In this document: piece by piece, positions 17,327-24,742 of the stretch
Position numbering within the stretch: the stretch's first letter is position 1
How the letters are laid out: the number at the start of each line of letters is the position of its first letter
Assembly (NCBI GenBank): GCA_016865895.1
Contig: VGNY01000006.1
Span: 1-39,372 of the forward strand
Source of the DNA: Chloroflexota bacterium
GTDB taxonomy: Bacteria; Chloroflexota; Dehalococcoidia; GIF9; UBA5629
Direction of reading: 5' to 3'
Length of the DNA stretch: 39,372 bases
Translations under genes and position numbers: made by a program
Notes under the pieces: model-generated
Database searches by the model: none
What the model saw: only the letters and a program-made list of their open reading frames with translations
What the model was told of the DNA's origin: nothing

Positions 17327-17521
17327 ATGGAAATAAAACCTGGCGATGTAGTCCGCCTACGAAAGAGACATCCGTGCGGTGGTGATGAATGGCAGGTGGT
17401 GAGGTTAAGTGCTGATGTCAGGATAAAATGTCTTAAATGCCAGAGGCAGGTTCTTCTGGAGCGTGGAACCTTCGAATACAGGGTGAAAGCTTTAGTCTCC
17501 AAGACTGAATCAGAGACCTGA
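17327..17521 (+). CDS. DUF951 family small protein
   Basis: A 64-residue protein of the DUF951 family, which has no known function. It has the typical start MEIKPGDVVRLRKRHPCGGDEWQVVR and a CLKC pair (a zinc-knuckle-like C-x-x-C near 36-39), followed by RGTFEYRVK. It might bind nucleic acid or metal, but that is inference. It starts 5 bases after pyrF without a clear ribosome site, so it is probably translated by coupling. Confidence 0.85.
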   Translation: MEIKPGDVVRLRKRHPCGGDEWQVVRLSADVRIKCLKCQRQVLLERGTFEYRVKALVSKTESET

Positions 17522-17577
17522 CATTTACTTCTACTTCTGGGTTTTGCTCGAGTGCCCATAATGGCTGTTGGTTGATA

Positions 17578-17606
17578 TTGTTTTTGGTAACTACTGTTGC
17601 TATAAT
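17578..17606 (+). promoter_or_regulatory. promoter of the MarR regulator
   Basis: TTGTTT at 17578-17583 and TATAAT at 17601-17606 are 17 bases apart. The leader would be about 38 bases and contains the GGGAGG ribosome site. Confidence 0.55.
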
Positions 17607-17650
17607 GGTGTTCTACTGAGGCAGGTTTTAGATTTCAGGGAGGAAATATT

Positions 17651-18133
17651 ATGCCAGAAATATCAGAAGCAGACAAGCACTATAATTTGTGGGCACTGCT
17701 GCATCAGGTCAGCGACATAATATTCAGCGCCAGAGAGACGGAACTCCTGCAACATGGCATTCCGGGTATGCAAGCTGAGGTTCTATTTGTTATTAAGGCT
17801 ATCGGTAAGGATGTAACACCGGCCCAGATATCACGGTTGATATTCCGCCGGCCTCACTCAGTTTCCGGAATTCTGAACAGGATGGAAAAGGCTGGGCTGG
17901 TGAAAAAGACCAAAGACCTACATAGGAAGAATTTAGTAAGGGTCACCATAACGGCGAAGGGTGAGCAGGCCTATAAACAAGCCCTAAAAAGAAAGTCTGT
18001 TCAACGGATAATGTCTGCCTTATCTGAAGGCGAGCAGCAAAAATTGAAGTCGCTCTTGGAAACATTGCGGAATAAAGGGCTTAAAGAACTTGGAATGGAC
18101 TCCAAGAAAGTGCCATTCCCAAAGTTTATGTAG
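17651..18133 (+). CDS. MarR family transcriptional regulator
   Basis: A 160-residue dimeric winged-helix DNA-binding protein. The helix-turn-helix is in VTPAQISRLIFRRPHSVSGILNRMEKAGLV (about 56-85), followed by the wing KTKDLHRKNLVRVTITAKGEQAY. The ends are helical, as needed for the dimer. GGGAGG lies 7 bases before the ATG. It stands alone between DUF951 and dinB with its own promoter, so its target is unknown; no clear palindrome overlaps its own promoter. Ligand cannot be inferred. Confidence 0.9.
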   Translation: MPEISEADKHYNLWALLHQVSDIIFSARETELLQHGIPGMQAEVLFVIKAIGKDVTPAQISRLIFRRPHSVSGILNRMEKAGLVKKTKDLHRKNLVRVTITAKGEQAYKQALKRKSVQRIMSALSEGEQQKLKSLLETLRNKGLKELGMDSKKVPFPKFM

Positions 18134-18167
18134 TCGATATATTTAATCGGGTCGTAAGAATGCGGTG

Positions 18168-18183
18168 CGAGGCTTAAGCCTCG
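18168..18183. repeat. dispersed palindrome, GAGGCTTNAGCCTC family
   Basis: CGAGGCTTAAGCCTCG is a perfect 16-base palindrome with the family prefix GGTG. It lies 34 bases after the MarR gene and could end its transcript. Confidence 0.65.
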
Positions 18184-18199
18184 ACTAATTTCTAACTTC

Positions 18200-18219
18200 A
18201 AAGCTTCCTTGTAAGCTTT
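18200..18219. promoter_or_regulatory. inverted repeat over the dinB -35 box, candidate operator
   Basis: AAAGCTT-N6-AAGCTTT is a perfect inverted repeat of 20 bases that covers the -35 box of dinB. A repressor here would block RNA polymerase. As dinB is often an SOS gene and lexA is encoded in this window, LexA is a candidate, but no matching site is evident upstream of relA-rpsT-lexA. Confidence 0.4.
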
Positions 18220-18237
18220 CTACCTCTAGTCTATAAT
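18209..18237 (+). promoter_or_regulatory. promoter of dinB, nearly leaderless
   Basis: TTGTAA (18209-18214) and TATAAT (18232-18237) are 17 bases apart. The -10 box ends 12 bases before the GTG start, so the transcript has a leader of only a few bases and no ribosome site. Confidence 0.6.
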
Positions 18238-18249
18238 CGTATTCGTACC

Positions 18250-19467
18250 GTGATTCGTTGCATCTTTCATATTGACCTAGACGCCTTCTTTGTTTCGGTA
18301 GAGCAGACACTTGCTCCGGAGCTATGCGGTAAGCCGGTAATAGTTGGTGGCAGACCTGACCACCGCGGAGTAGTGGCTTCAGCTTCCTATGAAGCCCGTA
18401 TTTTTGGTATTCGGGCTGGTATGTCTTTGGTCCAAGCTTACCGTCTCTGCCCCCAAGCAATTTTTCTCGAAGGTAGTTTCCCCCGCTATCGAGATGCCTC
18501 AGCTGGATTCATGACAATACTAGCTGATTTCTCACCTTGTTTAGAGCCGGCAGGGCTGGATGAGGCTTATCTTGATGTCACCGGCTGTGAGTTTTATGGC
18601 TCACCCCGTCAACTGGCTTTAAAAATAAAAGAGCGTATTAGAAAAGAACTCAAGTTGGTTGCCTCGGTGGGCATTGCTAATTGTAAGGCGGTGGCTAAAA
18701 TTGCCTCTGATTTGGGCAAGCCAGATGGTCTGGTTGAAGTGGCTTTGGGGCAAGAAAAGGACTTTCTATCACCCTTGCCTGTAGGTAGCTTGCCTGGCGT
18801 TGGTAGAAAAACGGAACAGACATTAAAAGCGATGGGAATTACTACTATTGGCCAACTGGCAGTTTTGCCGCTTGAATTGGTTAGGAATCGACTTGGTGTC
18901 ATGGGGGCGATGATTCATCACTATGCTAATAGTATAGATGACCGGGAAGTAGAGCCGCCTGGCGAGGCTAAATCTATTAGCCGTGAGACCACTCTTGCCC
19001 AGGATACTTTGGACCGCACCTTTCTTCAGGCCATCTTGCGTTATCTCTGTGAACGAGTAGGCGCTGAATTGCGTGACCAGAACAAGCAGGCCAGAAGTAT
19101 AATCCTGAAATTGAGATATGCCGATTTTGAAACCATTACCCGCCGCATCAGTTCGAAAGAAGCCACAGACACTGATGAAGTTATCTCTGATGGGGCTGTT
19201 AAACTGCTTGCTCGGGCTCTGGCAGGTAGACGGAAACCAGTGCGCCTCATTGGTGTCGGAGTGTCAAACCTGGTTGGTTCTGGCAGGCAGCTCCGTCTGT
19301 TTGATTCTAAGCCGCAGCGACTGGGGTATCTAGATAAAGCTATCGACCGAATACGTAGAAAATACGGTTTTACCTCGATTCAAACTGGGCGTACATTAGC
19401 TCTTAAAGATATATTTGCTAGCCGTGAAGGTGACTACATATTAGAAACACCATCGCTCTCGCGGTAA
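18250..19467 (+). CDS. dinB: DNA polymerase IV (Y family), GTG start
   Basis: Error-prone translesion polymerase. The 405 residues include catalytic D9 in FHIDLDAFF, D104 and E105 in GLDEAYLDVTG, and the steric-gate aromatic at F14. Helix-hairpin-helix motif LPGVGRKTEQTLKAMG follows in the thumb, then the little-finger domain. A clamp-binding peptide QLRLF starts at residue 347, and an extra 54-residue tail comes after it, which is unusual as this peptide is often at the end. The start is GTG with no ribosome site, explained by the adjacent promoter. The inverted repeat on the promoter suggests damage-inducible control (inference). Confidence 0.95.
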   Translation: MIRCIFHIDLDAFFVSVEQTLAPELCGKPVIVGGRPDHRGVVASASYEARIFGIRAGMSLVQAYRLCPQAIFLEGSFPRYRDASAGFMTILADFSPCLEPAGLDEAYLDVTGCEFYGSPRQLALKIKERIRKELKLVASVGIANCKAVAKIASDLGKPDGLVEVALGQEKDFLSPLPVGSLPGVGRKTEQTLKAMGITTIGQLAVLPLELVRNRLGVMGAMIHHYANSIDDREVEPPGEAKSISRETTLAQDTLDRTFLQAILRYLCERVGAELRDQNKQARSIILKLRYADFETITRRISSKEATDTDEVISDGAVKLLARALAGRRKPVRLIGVGVSNLVGSGRQLRLFDSKPQRLGYLDKAIDRIRRKYGFTSIQTGRTLALKDIFASREGDYILETPSLSR

Positions 19468-19469
19468 GC

Positions 19470-19526
19470 TTGTAATTTGTTAAGGTGCAAGGATATAATT
19501 GAATCCAACTTTTTCCATACTATAAT
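19470..19526 (+). promoter_or_regulatory. tandem promoters of the aminotransferase
   Basis: Two -10 boxes are perfect TATAAT: 19494-19499, with TTGTAA at 19470-19475 (18-base gap), and 19521-19526, with TTGAAT at 19499-19504 (16-base gap). The second is closer to the ribosome site. The upstream one begins just after the dinB stop. Confidence 0.5.
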
Positions 19527-19549
19527 TTTTAGAAGAGGAGAGTAAAAAG

Positions 19550-20491
19550 ATGCCTCCATATGCTTTTTTCCGTAAGCAATTTATGCCCCTTGCCGAAGCA
19601 AAAATTGGGATTTTAACTCATGCGCTGCACTATGGCACCGCTTGTTTTGAGGGCATTCGCGGCAACTGGAATGATGAACAGGAACAACTGTTTTTGTTCC
19701 GGGTCAAAGACCATTATGAGCGTATGCATAAAGGCTGTCGCATCTTAAAAATAAAGCTCCCTCACTCAGTTGATGAACTGTGTCAATTGACTGTGAAGGT
19801 GGTGGAGAAGAGCGGCTACCATGAAGATGTCTATATCCGTCCCATGGCATACAAAAGCGCCGAGGCCATTGGAGTTCGTCTACATAATTTAGAAGATGAT
19901 TTCTTTATCATCGTTGCCACTTTGCCCGCTTATCTCGATATTGATAAAGGGGTCCGCTGCTGTACCTCTTCGTGGCGGCGCGTTGATGATACTATGATTC
20001 CAGCCAGGGGCAAGATTACTGGTATCTATGTGAACAGTGCGTTGGCTAAGACTGAAGCCAATGAACTGGGTTTCGATGAGGCTATTTTACTGAACCACGA
20101 TGGCCATGTCTCTGAGGGAAGCGGCGAGAACATCTTCTTTGTCCTAGAAGGTAAACTGGTAACACCACCAAGCTCTGATAATATCTTGATGGGCGTTACT
20201 AGAGACACGGTAATGCAGCTAGCTCGAAACGAGCTAGGCATAGAGACTGTAGAAATGTCAGTAGATCGCACTGAGCTTTATCTCGCCGATGAGGTATTTT
20301 TTACCGGCACTGCTGCTCATATCACTCCCATACTTGAAATTGACCACCGCCCAATAGGCAACGGGGACATAGGGAAAGTGACCAAAGAGTTACAGCGCCT
20401 CTATTTTGAGGTGATAAAAGGTAAAAATTCCAAATATCTCCACTGGTGCACCCCGGCATATTCTAAACTGGCGAAGACAAGACACGGTTAG
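19550..20491 (+). CDS. ilvE: branched-chain amino acid aminotransferase (class IV)
   Basis: PLP enzyme that transfers amino groups between glutamate and the keto acids of Val, Leu and Ile. The 313 residues show the family start THALHYGTACFEGIRG (23-38), the PLP lysine K155 in RGKITGIY, and the conserved LLNHDGHVSEGSGENIFFV. FFTGTAAHITPI near the C-terminus is the phosphate and substrate region. GAGGAG lies about 9 bases before the ATG. It stands as a single gene with its own promoters. A D-amino acid transaminase or aminodeoxychorismate lyase shares the fold, but length and motifs favour IlvE. Confidence 0.93.
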   Translation: MPPYAFFRKQFMPLAEAKIGILTHALHYGTACFEGIRGNWNDEQEQLFLFRVKDHYERMHKGCRILKIKLPHSVDELCQLTVKVVEKSGYHEDVYIRPMAYKSAEAIGVRLHNLEDDFFIIVATLPAYLDIDKGVRCCTSSWRRVDDTMIPARGKITGIYVNSALAKTEANELGFDEAILLNHDGHVSEGSGENIFFVLEGKLVTPPSSDNILMGVTRDTVMQLARNELGIETVEMSVDRTELYLADEVFFTGTAAHITPILEIDHRPIGNGDIGKVTKELQRLYFEVIKGKNSKYLHWCTPAYSKLAKTRHG

Positions 20492-20533
20492 CCTTGAAGA
20501 CAAGCCAAGAATATTCAAGGGATTTTGGCTTGT
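20492..20533. terminator. interleaved double stem after ilvE, possible pseudoknot or terminator
   Basis: Two perfect stems interleave: CCTTGAA (20492-20498) with TTCAAGG (20514-20520), and ACAAGCCAA (20500-20508) with TTGGCTTGT (20525-20533). They can fold as alternatives or as an H-type pseudoknot. It starts just after the ilvE stop, and the larger stem may stop transcription, although the T-run after it is poor. Confidence 0.45.
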
Positions 20534-20590
20534 TAGTCAACTGTTTTCCTGGCCTTTTATTCAACTTGCATTGCTCAATGGCCAAGAAAG

Positions 20591-21154
20591 CTAACGGAGT
20601 TCTATTTGCAGTGTCTTGAGTAAGTAGAGTAGACGGCAGCTCTCTTCCAGAGTTGTAGTATAGTAGTAAGCCTCTTCGAGCAATTGGCCAGCAGCGAAGC
20701 TTCCGTGACAGCGTACTAATACAATTTTGTGTACTGTAAGTGCCTCAGCTATCTCGTCGGCAAGTTCTCCTGGCTTGACATTCGTTCCCCACCCCAGAAC
20801 AGGCACTTTTGACAATAATAGCTTGCCTTCGACATCACAAGGTACGATTTCTTGTTCGGAAAAAGATAAGGCAACTGCGCAAGCGGGATGAGCATGTACT
20901 ATGGCGGAAGCCGCCGTCTGTTTATAAATGGCGCGATGAACTGCCAGTTCTGTTGAAGCTAGAGGTGTAGACCTGTCGTTTCTATTGATGCCGGTTTCTA
21001 TCAGGTCTTGTTCTGCGAGGCAGCCAAGCATGCTGCCTCGATGTGTGATGCATAATCGTTCTCCCAGTCTAATGCTGAGATTGCCGCTGTGAGAGGATAC
21101 CAACCCTCGGGCACAGAGGTCACGTCCGACAGCCTGAAACTGAGAAACCAGCAT
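20591..21154 (-). CDS. class II aldolase/adducin family protein
   Basis: A 187-residue metal-dependent aldolase-fold protein, like fuculose-1-phosphate aldolase. Zinc ligands are H87 and H89 in HAHP and H150 in RCHGSF. The catalytic acid is E69 in STELAVHRAIY, and the phosphate-binding loop is SGNLS (23-27). All are present, so it should be active. Substrate is unknown: a sugar phosphate, or methylthioribulose-1-phosphate in the methionine salvage family, are possible. AAGGAG lies 4 bases before the ATG. It follows lexA by 59 bases and may be co-transcribed with it. The protein is slightly shorter than FucA (about 215). Confidence 0.88.
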   Translation of the reverse strand: MLVSQFQAVGRDLCARGLVSSHSGNLSIRLGERLCITHRGSMLGCLAEQDLIETGINRNDRSTPLASTELAVHRAIYKQTAASAIVHAHPACAVALSFSEQEIVPCDVEGKLLLSKVPVLGWGTNVKPGELADEIAEALTVHKIVLVRCHGSFAAGQLLEEAYYYTTTLEESCRLLYLLKTLQIELR

Positions 21155-21213
21155 CTGTCTCCTTAAACTAATACACTAATTTTATGCTGAAAGTCAAATC
21201 GGAAAAGATTCCA

Positions 21214-21876
21214 TTAGGCTAGTTGGCGAATTACGGTTATAACCTTACCTTGAATTTCCACATTTTCCGAACTGGTATAAATAGGTTGCATCTGAGTATT
21301 TGCCGGTTCCAGGCGAATGCGGTCATTTTCCCGGAACATCCTCTTAAGGGTAACTTCTTTTTCTGCTTTGAGCCAGGCAGCTACCATATCGCCATTTTCA
21401 GCATTGCTCACGTATTCCATCAAAACAATATCGCCGTCCTTTATCAGGGCATCAATCATTGAATCCCCTTTTACTCTAAGGCCATAAACTCCATGTTTAC
21501 CTCGTATTAACTCCGCAGTAATCTCCAATTCCTCGGAAGCAACTGTGTCCCAGGTCTCCGAATAGGGAACTGGAATAGGTTCGCCCGCAGCTATTTCGCC
21601 TATTATCGGCACAGAGACAATATGTTGGTGGCTTCGCTGGTTCATCAGAAGTTCAATGCCACGTGATATATCACCATGGCGACGAATATAGCCTGCCGCT
21701 TCCAGTTTAGCCAGGTTATAAGCGACTACCGAGGTGGAGCTTATTTTGCAGCCGCTGACGATGTCTCTGATCGTAGGTGGATAACCTCTGGAACTAAGAA
21801 ACCTCTGAATAAACTTAAGGATGCGGTTTTGTTTTGGTGATAACACGTTGTGAGTCATGGTAAATGTTGGAGACAC
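21214..21876 (-). CDS. lexA: LexA repressor, GTG start
   Basis: SOS repressor that cleaves itself when RecA is activated. The 220 residues show an N-terminal winged helix (RGYPPTIRDIV, 30-40, then ISSTSVVAYNLAKLE). The cleavage site is Ala97-Gly98 in EIAAGEP, and the S24 peptidase dyad is S139 in GDSM and K178 in VTLKRM. The GTG start uses an AAGGG that overlaps the rpsT stop, 6 bases upstream. An ATG at 21858 would give a shorter N-terminus but has no ribosome site. Expression is tied to rpsT and relA upstream, so I see no private SOS operator. The recognition helix sequence is not E. coli-like, so its box will differ. Confidence 0.94.
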   Translation of the reverse strand: MSPTFTMTHNVLSPKQNRILKFIQRFLSSRGYPPTIRDIVSGCKISSTSVVAYNLAKLEAAGYIRRHGDISRGIELLMNQRSHQHIVSVPIIGEIAAGEPIPVPYSETWDTVASEELEITAELIRGKHGVYGLRVKGDSMIDALIKDGDIVLMEYVSNAENGDMVAAWLKAEKEVTLKRMFRENDRIRLEPANTQMQPIYTSSENVEIQGKVITVIRQLA

Positions 21877-21885
21877 TTGATACCC

Positions 21886-22194
21886 TTAGGCCGCGCCAGT
21901 ATCGGTTGTTTCCTTTTCAGCAATGCTGGCAAGTTTGGCTTGATTAAACTTTTTCATTAAGCGTGACTTACTCCTGGCAGCTGTATTGGGGTGAATGGCT
22001 CCTTTTTTGGCAGCTTTGTCGAGGGCACTTATGGCAGCTACCACGGCCACATGCGCCGACTCAAGACCTCTGTTGGAAATGAGCTTCTCTGCCCGTGTCA
22101 CATAAGTCTTGGTAGCACTTTTGACCGACTTATTTCGTTGCTGCTTTCTTTCTGCCGCTCGTGCTGCTTTTTCTGCTGATGTACTTTTGGGCAA
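21886..22194 (-). CDS. rpsT: 30S ribosomal protein S20, TTG start
   Basis: Small basic protein that binds 16S rRNA. The 102 residues read LPKSTSAEKAARAAERKQQRNKS from the start codon, rich in Lys and Arg, with the family signature AIHPNTAARSKSRLMKKFN. The start is TTG, as in E. coli, where rpsT also starts with UUG. AGGAGG lies about 7 bases upstream, and an in-frame TTG at 22215 overlaps the relA stop and was rejected. The C-terminus has a 14-residue acidic/polar tail beyond the usual end. It is 17 bases from relA and 9 bases from lexA. Confidence 0.95.
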   Translation of the reverse strand: MPKSTSAEKAARAAERKQQRNKSVKSATKTYVTRAEKLISNRGLESAHVAVVAAISALDKAAKKGAIHPNTAARSKSRLMKKFNQAKLASIAEKETTDTGAA

Positions 22195-22211
22195 TCTTGC
22201 CTCCTCCTTTC

Positions 22212-24368
22212 TCAAGAACTAAGACTGACTTTGGCTTGGCTGCTTCTTGTGGCGCTTATGACACCACGCACACTCTGGATTTTGGATAGCAACTGCGTTA
22301 ATTGGGGTATGTTCATGATTTCAACGGTAGCAAATACCGTTGTAACTTCATTCTGGTATGCAGTGCTCATGCTGGCTATATTTACTTTGGCTTCAGCGAT
22401 AATGGTGGTGATGTCTCGAAGCAAGCCTACTCTGTCCCAGGCATGTATCTCAATATCGACAGGGTAAACATCTTGTATCTCCCCCCAACTTACCTCAATA
22501 AGCCGCCTCTTATCTTCCACGTTCATAGCATTGATGCAATCCTTGCGATGTACTGTAATCCCTTGGCTGCGAGTAATGTAACCGATAATGTGGTCACCTG
22601 GCAAAGGATGGCAGCAACTGGCTAGATGTGTAAGTAAATCACCAACACCTAGAACTTGAATTCCTGCTGATGTTGTCTTTTTGGCTCTTAGCGTTTTGGC
22701 TACGATTGGAGTTTCTTCTGGCTCTATGGCTAACTTTACTGCCAATTGATGAGGAGTAATACCTCCGTAGCCTATAGCTGCCAAGAAATCATCAGGGCTT
22801 TCGCAGTTGAACAGGTGTGCCGTTTCCTCGATATTACTTAGAGTTATGCCCAGACGCTTGAGTTCTCTGTCTAGAATCTGTCTACCACGTTCTATATTCT
22901 GTGTTCGCTCTTGTTTCTTAAACCACTGCCGAATTTTTTCTCGAGCATGAGAAGTCTTAACAAAGCCCAAGTCAGGATTGAGCCAGTCAAGGCTCGGTCC
23001 CTTACCGGCTTTCGCTGTCATGACCTCCACGATGTCGCTGTTCTTGAGTTCATAGTTTAATGGCACAAGTCTGCCGTTGACTTTGGCGCCTATGCAACGA
23101 TGTCCCAACTCAGTATGGATGCGATAAGCGAAATCCAGAGGCGTGGCACCTTTAGGCAGAGCTTTTATTTCACCCGTGGGCGTGTAGACGAAGACCTGGT
23201 CAATAAAAACCTCTGTTTTCAATGATTCGAGGAATTCCTCACTGCCGAGCTCGCTTTGCCATTCAATGAGCTGGCGTAGCCAGGCTATCTTGTCCTCAAA
23301 GTGCGTATCCTGGCTGGTGCCCTCCTTGTAGCGCCAGTGGGAAGCTACTCCCAAATCGGCGGTTCGGTGCATATCATATGTTCGGATTTGTATTTCTAAT
23401 GGGGTTGTGCCCTGGCATAGAACGGTGGTGTGTAATGATTGATATCCGTTATCTTTAGGGTTAGCGATAAAGTCGTTAAACTCTTCGGGAAGAGGATGCC
23501 ACAGGTTATGGATAACACCCAGCACTTTATAACAATCTGGGATAGTGTCTACCAGTACCCGAATAGCGAACAGGTCGTGGATGTCGTCAAAATCCTTGCC
23601 TTGAGCTGCATATCGATTCATTTTGTTGTAAATGCTGTAGATGTGCTTTGGCCTACCTGCGATTTCAGCCTTTATCTCAGCCTTATCCAACTCTTGCCTT
23701 AACACTTGGGTAACCTTAGCCATAAAGGCCTCGCGTTGTGTTCGTCGAGTGGCTATCAGGCGAGCTACCTTATGATATTGTCGTGGTTCCAGATAACGAA
23801 AAGCCAAATCCTCCAGTTGCCATTTCAATTGCCAGATACCCAAGCGATGGGCCAAGGGGGCATATATTTCCAATGTCTCTTGGGCGATGCTACGCCGTTT
23901 CTCAGATGACAGAGCTCCTAAAGTGTGCATATTGTGTAGCCTGTCGGCTAGCTTTATGAATACCACCCTCAAATCCTCAGCTATGGCGATCAGCATCTTT
24001 CGTAGGTTCTGAGCCTGGGATTCCCGTTTGTTGGCTTCACCTCTCCGCCAGGATAATTTGCTCAATTTTGTGGTGCCGTCAACAAGCCTGCTTACTTCAG
24101 GGCCAAATTTAGCCTCAATCTCGGTTAAAGGCACTCCGCAATCTTCAGTTACATCGTGGAGTAAAGCTGCGGCTAAGGTAGCAGCATCCAACTGAAGACC
24201 AGCCAGCATCACAGCTGTCTGTAATGGATGGTCTAGATAAGGATCGCCAGACTTCCGCACCTGCCCTTGATGTGCAGTTAAGGCAAAGTCATACGCTGCT
24301 TTAACTAAAGCCACTTTCTTTGGAGGCAGATATTCCTTTGCTTTTTTTATGAGGGAATCAGAATCCAT
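22212..24368 (-). CDS. relA: bifunctional (p)ppGpp synthetase/hydrolase, RelA/SpoT family
   Basis: Controls the stringent response by making and degrading (p)ppGpp. The 718 residues contain the HD hydrolase with R38, H47, H71-D72, E75-D76, and D142/N146 in KLADRLHN, all present, so hydrolysis should work. The synthetase domain has RPKHIYSIYNKM (239-250) and GYQSLHTTV (308-316). The loop before DLFAIRVLVD is DFDD, which resembles the acidic ExDD of RelA more than the basic RxKD of bifunctional enzymes. A TGS domain (about 395-460), a zinc/RIS region with the CCHPLPGDHIIG motif, and a C-terminal ACT domain follow. A promoter lies just upstream. It heads relA-rpsT-lexA. Confidence 0.95.
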   Translation of the reverse strand: MDSDSLIKKAKEYLPPKKVALVKAAYDFALTAHQGQVRKSGDPYLDHPLQTAVMLAGLQLDAATLAAALLHDVTEDCGVPLTEIEAKFGPEVSRLVDGTTKLSKLSWRRGEANKRESQAQNLRKMLIAIAEDLRVVFIKLADRLHNMHTLGALSSEKRRSIAQETLEIYAPLAHRLGIWQLKWQLEDLAFRYLEPRQYHKVARLIATRRTQREAFMAKVTQVLRQELDKAEIKAEIAGRPKHIYSIYNKMNRYAAQGKDFDDIHDLFAIRVLVDTIPDCYKVLGVIHNLWHPLPEEFNDFIANPKDNGYQSLHTTVLCQGTTPLEIQIRTYDMHRTADLGVASHWRYKEGTSQDTHFEDKIAWLRQLIEWQSELGSEEFLESLKTEVFIDQVFVYTPTGEIKALPKGATPLDFAYRIHTELGHRCIGAKVNGRLVPLNYELKNSDIVEVMTAKAGKGPSLDWLNPDLGFVKTSHAREKIRQWFKKQERTQNIERGRQILDRELKRLGITLSNIEETAHLFNCESPDDFLAAIGYGGITPHQLAVKLAIEPEETPIVAKTLRAKKTTSAGIQVLGVGDLLTHLASCCHPLPGDHIIGYITRSQGITVHRKDCINAMNVEDKRRLIEVSWGEIQDVYPVDIEIHAWDRVGLLRDITTIIAEAKVNIASMSTAYQNEVTTVFATVEIMNIPQLTQLLSKIQSVRGVISATRSSQAKVSLSS

Positions 24369-24388
24369 TCCAGCCCCGCTTCGCTAGT

Positions 24389-24418
24389 ATGATAATGCAA
24401 ACAAAGTAGCAGATGCAA
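24389..24418 (-). promoter_or_regulatory. promoter of the relA-rpsT-lexA group
   Basis: On the minus strand TTGCAT (24418-24413) and TATCAT (24394-24389) are 18 bases apart. The transcript would start about 14 bases before the relA ATG. Confidence 0.4.
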
Positions 24419-24669
24419 ATGCCAGTTTCTGGACCAGCGTGGACAGTTCCCGAATTCGTGTTTGAGAAGAGAAGCCTCATTCTGACACTGCAAAGTTGTT
24501 GATTCAAACCAACAACGACTTGCAGTTCAAAGTATCTTAAAATTGAGTATGGTCACTTCATATTAACAAGACGTTGCCACAATATCCTGCAAAGATCCGT
24601 CATGGTTAATTTATTAAGTAAAATAAATAAACACAGAATATAGTTAATGGCGATATTAGTAATACTCAG
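24419..24669. other. non-coding spacer between divergent relA and merR
   Basis: No gene can be supported. The spacer contains a strong hairpin (24487-24526), then an AT-rich stretch without a T-run terminator. A minus-strand open frame of 84 codons runs across this spacer into merR, but has no ribosome site and a membrane-like but unrecognisable sequence. Confidence 0.45.
24487..24526. repeat. strong intergenic hairpin
   Basis: ACTGCAA/TTGCAGT (seven base pairs) encloses GTTGTTG/CAACAAC (seven base pairs) with an internal loop of one base against three, and an eight-base apical loop. It lies upstream of both divergent promoters, so it is not in either predicted leader. It could be the end of an unseen small RNA, a protein-binding site or a small repeat. 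Confidence 0.45.
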
Positions 24670-24710
24670 AACTGTTGATATATTACTTGACAAAACTGTT
24701 AGATATGTTA
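24670..24710 (+). promoter_or_regulatory. direct repeats on the merR promoter
   Basis: AACTGTTGATATATTA (24670-24685) and AACTGTTAGATATGTTA (24694-24710) are near-identical and start 24 bases apart, about two helical turns. They span the -35 and -10 elements of the merR promoter, a typical arrangement for autoregulation. Confidence 0.5.
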
Positions 24711-24714
24711 TAAT
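24687..24714 (+). promoter_or_regulatory. strong promoter of the MerR-type regulator
   Basis: TTGACA (24687-24692) and TATAAT (24709-24714) are perfect consensus boxes 16 bases apart. This is the best sigma-70 match in the window, and its core lies within the direct repeats. Confidence 0.7.
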
Positions 24715-24742
24715 AGTTATGAGAATGCTGGTTGTGAGATAG

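Noticed and set aside
24487-24526. On the minus strand the hairpin resembles a tRNA acceptor stem plus T-arm (GTTTGAAT loop).
   Set aside because: The loop has eight bases, the C of TTC is a T, there is no D-arm or anticodon arm, and the stems do not join as in a tRNA.
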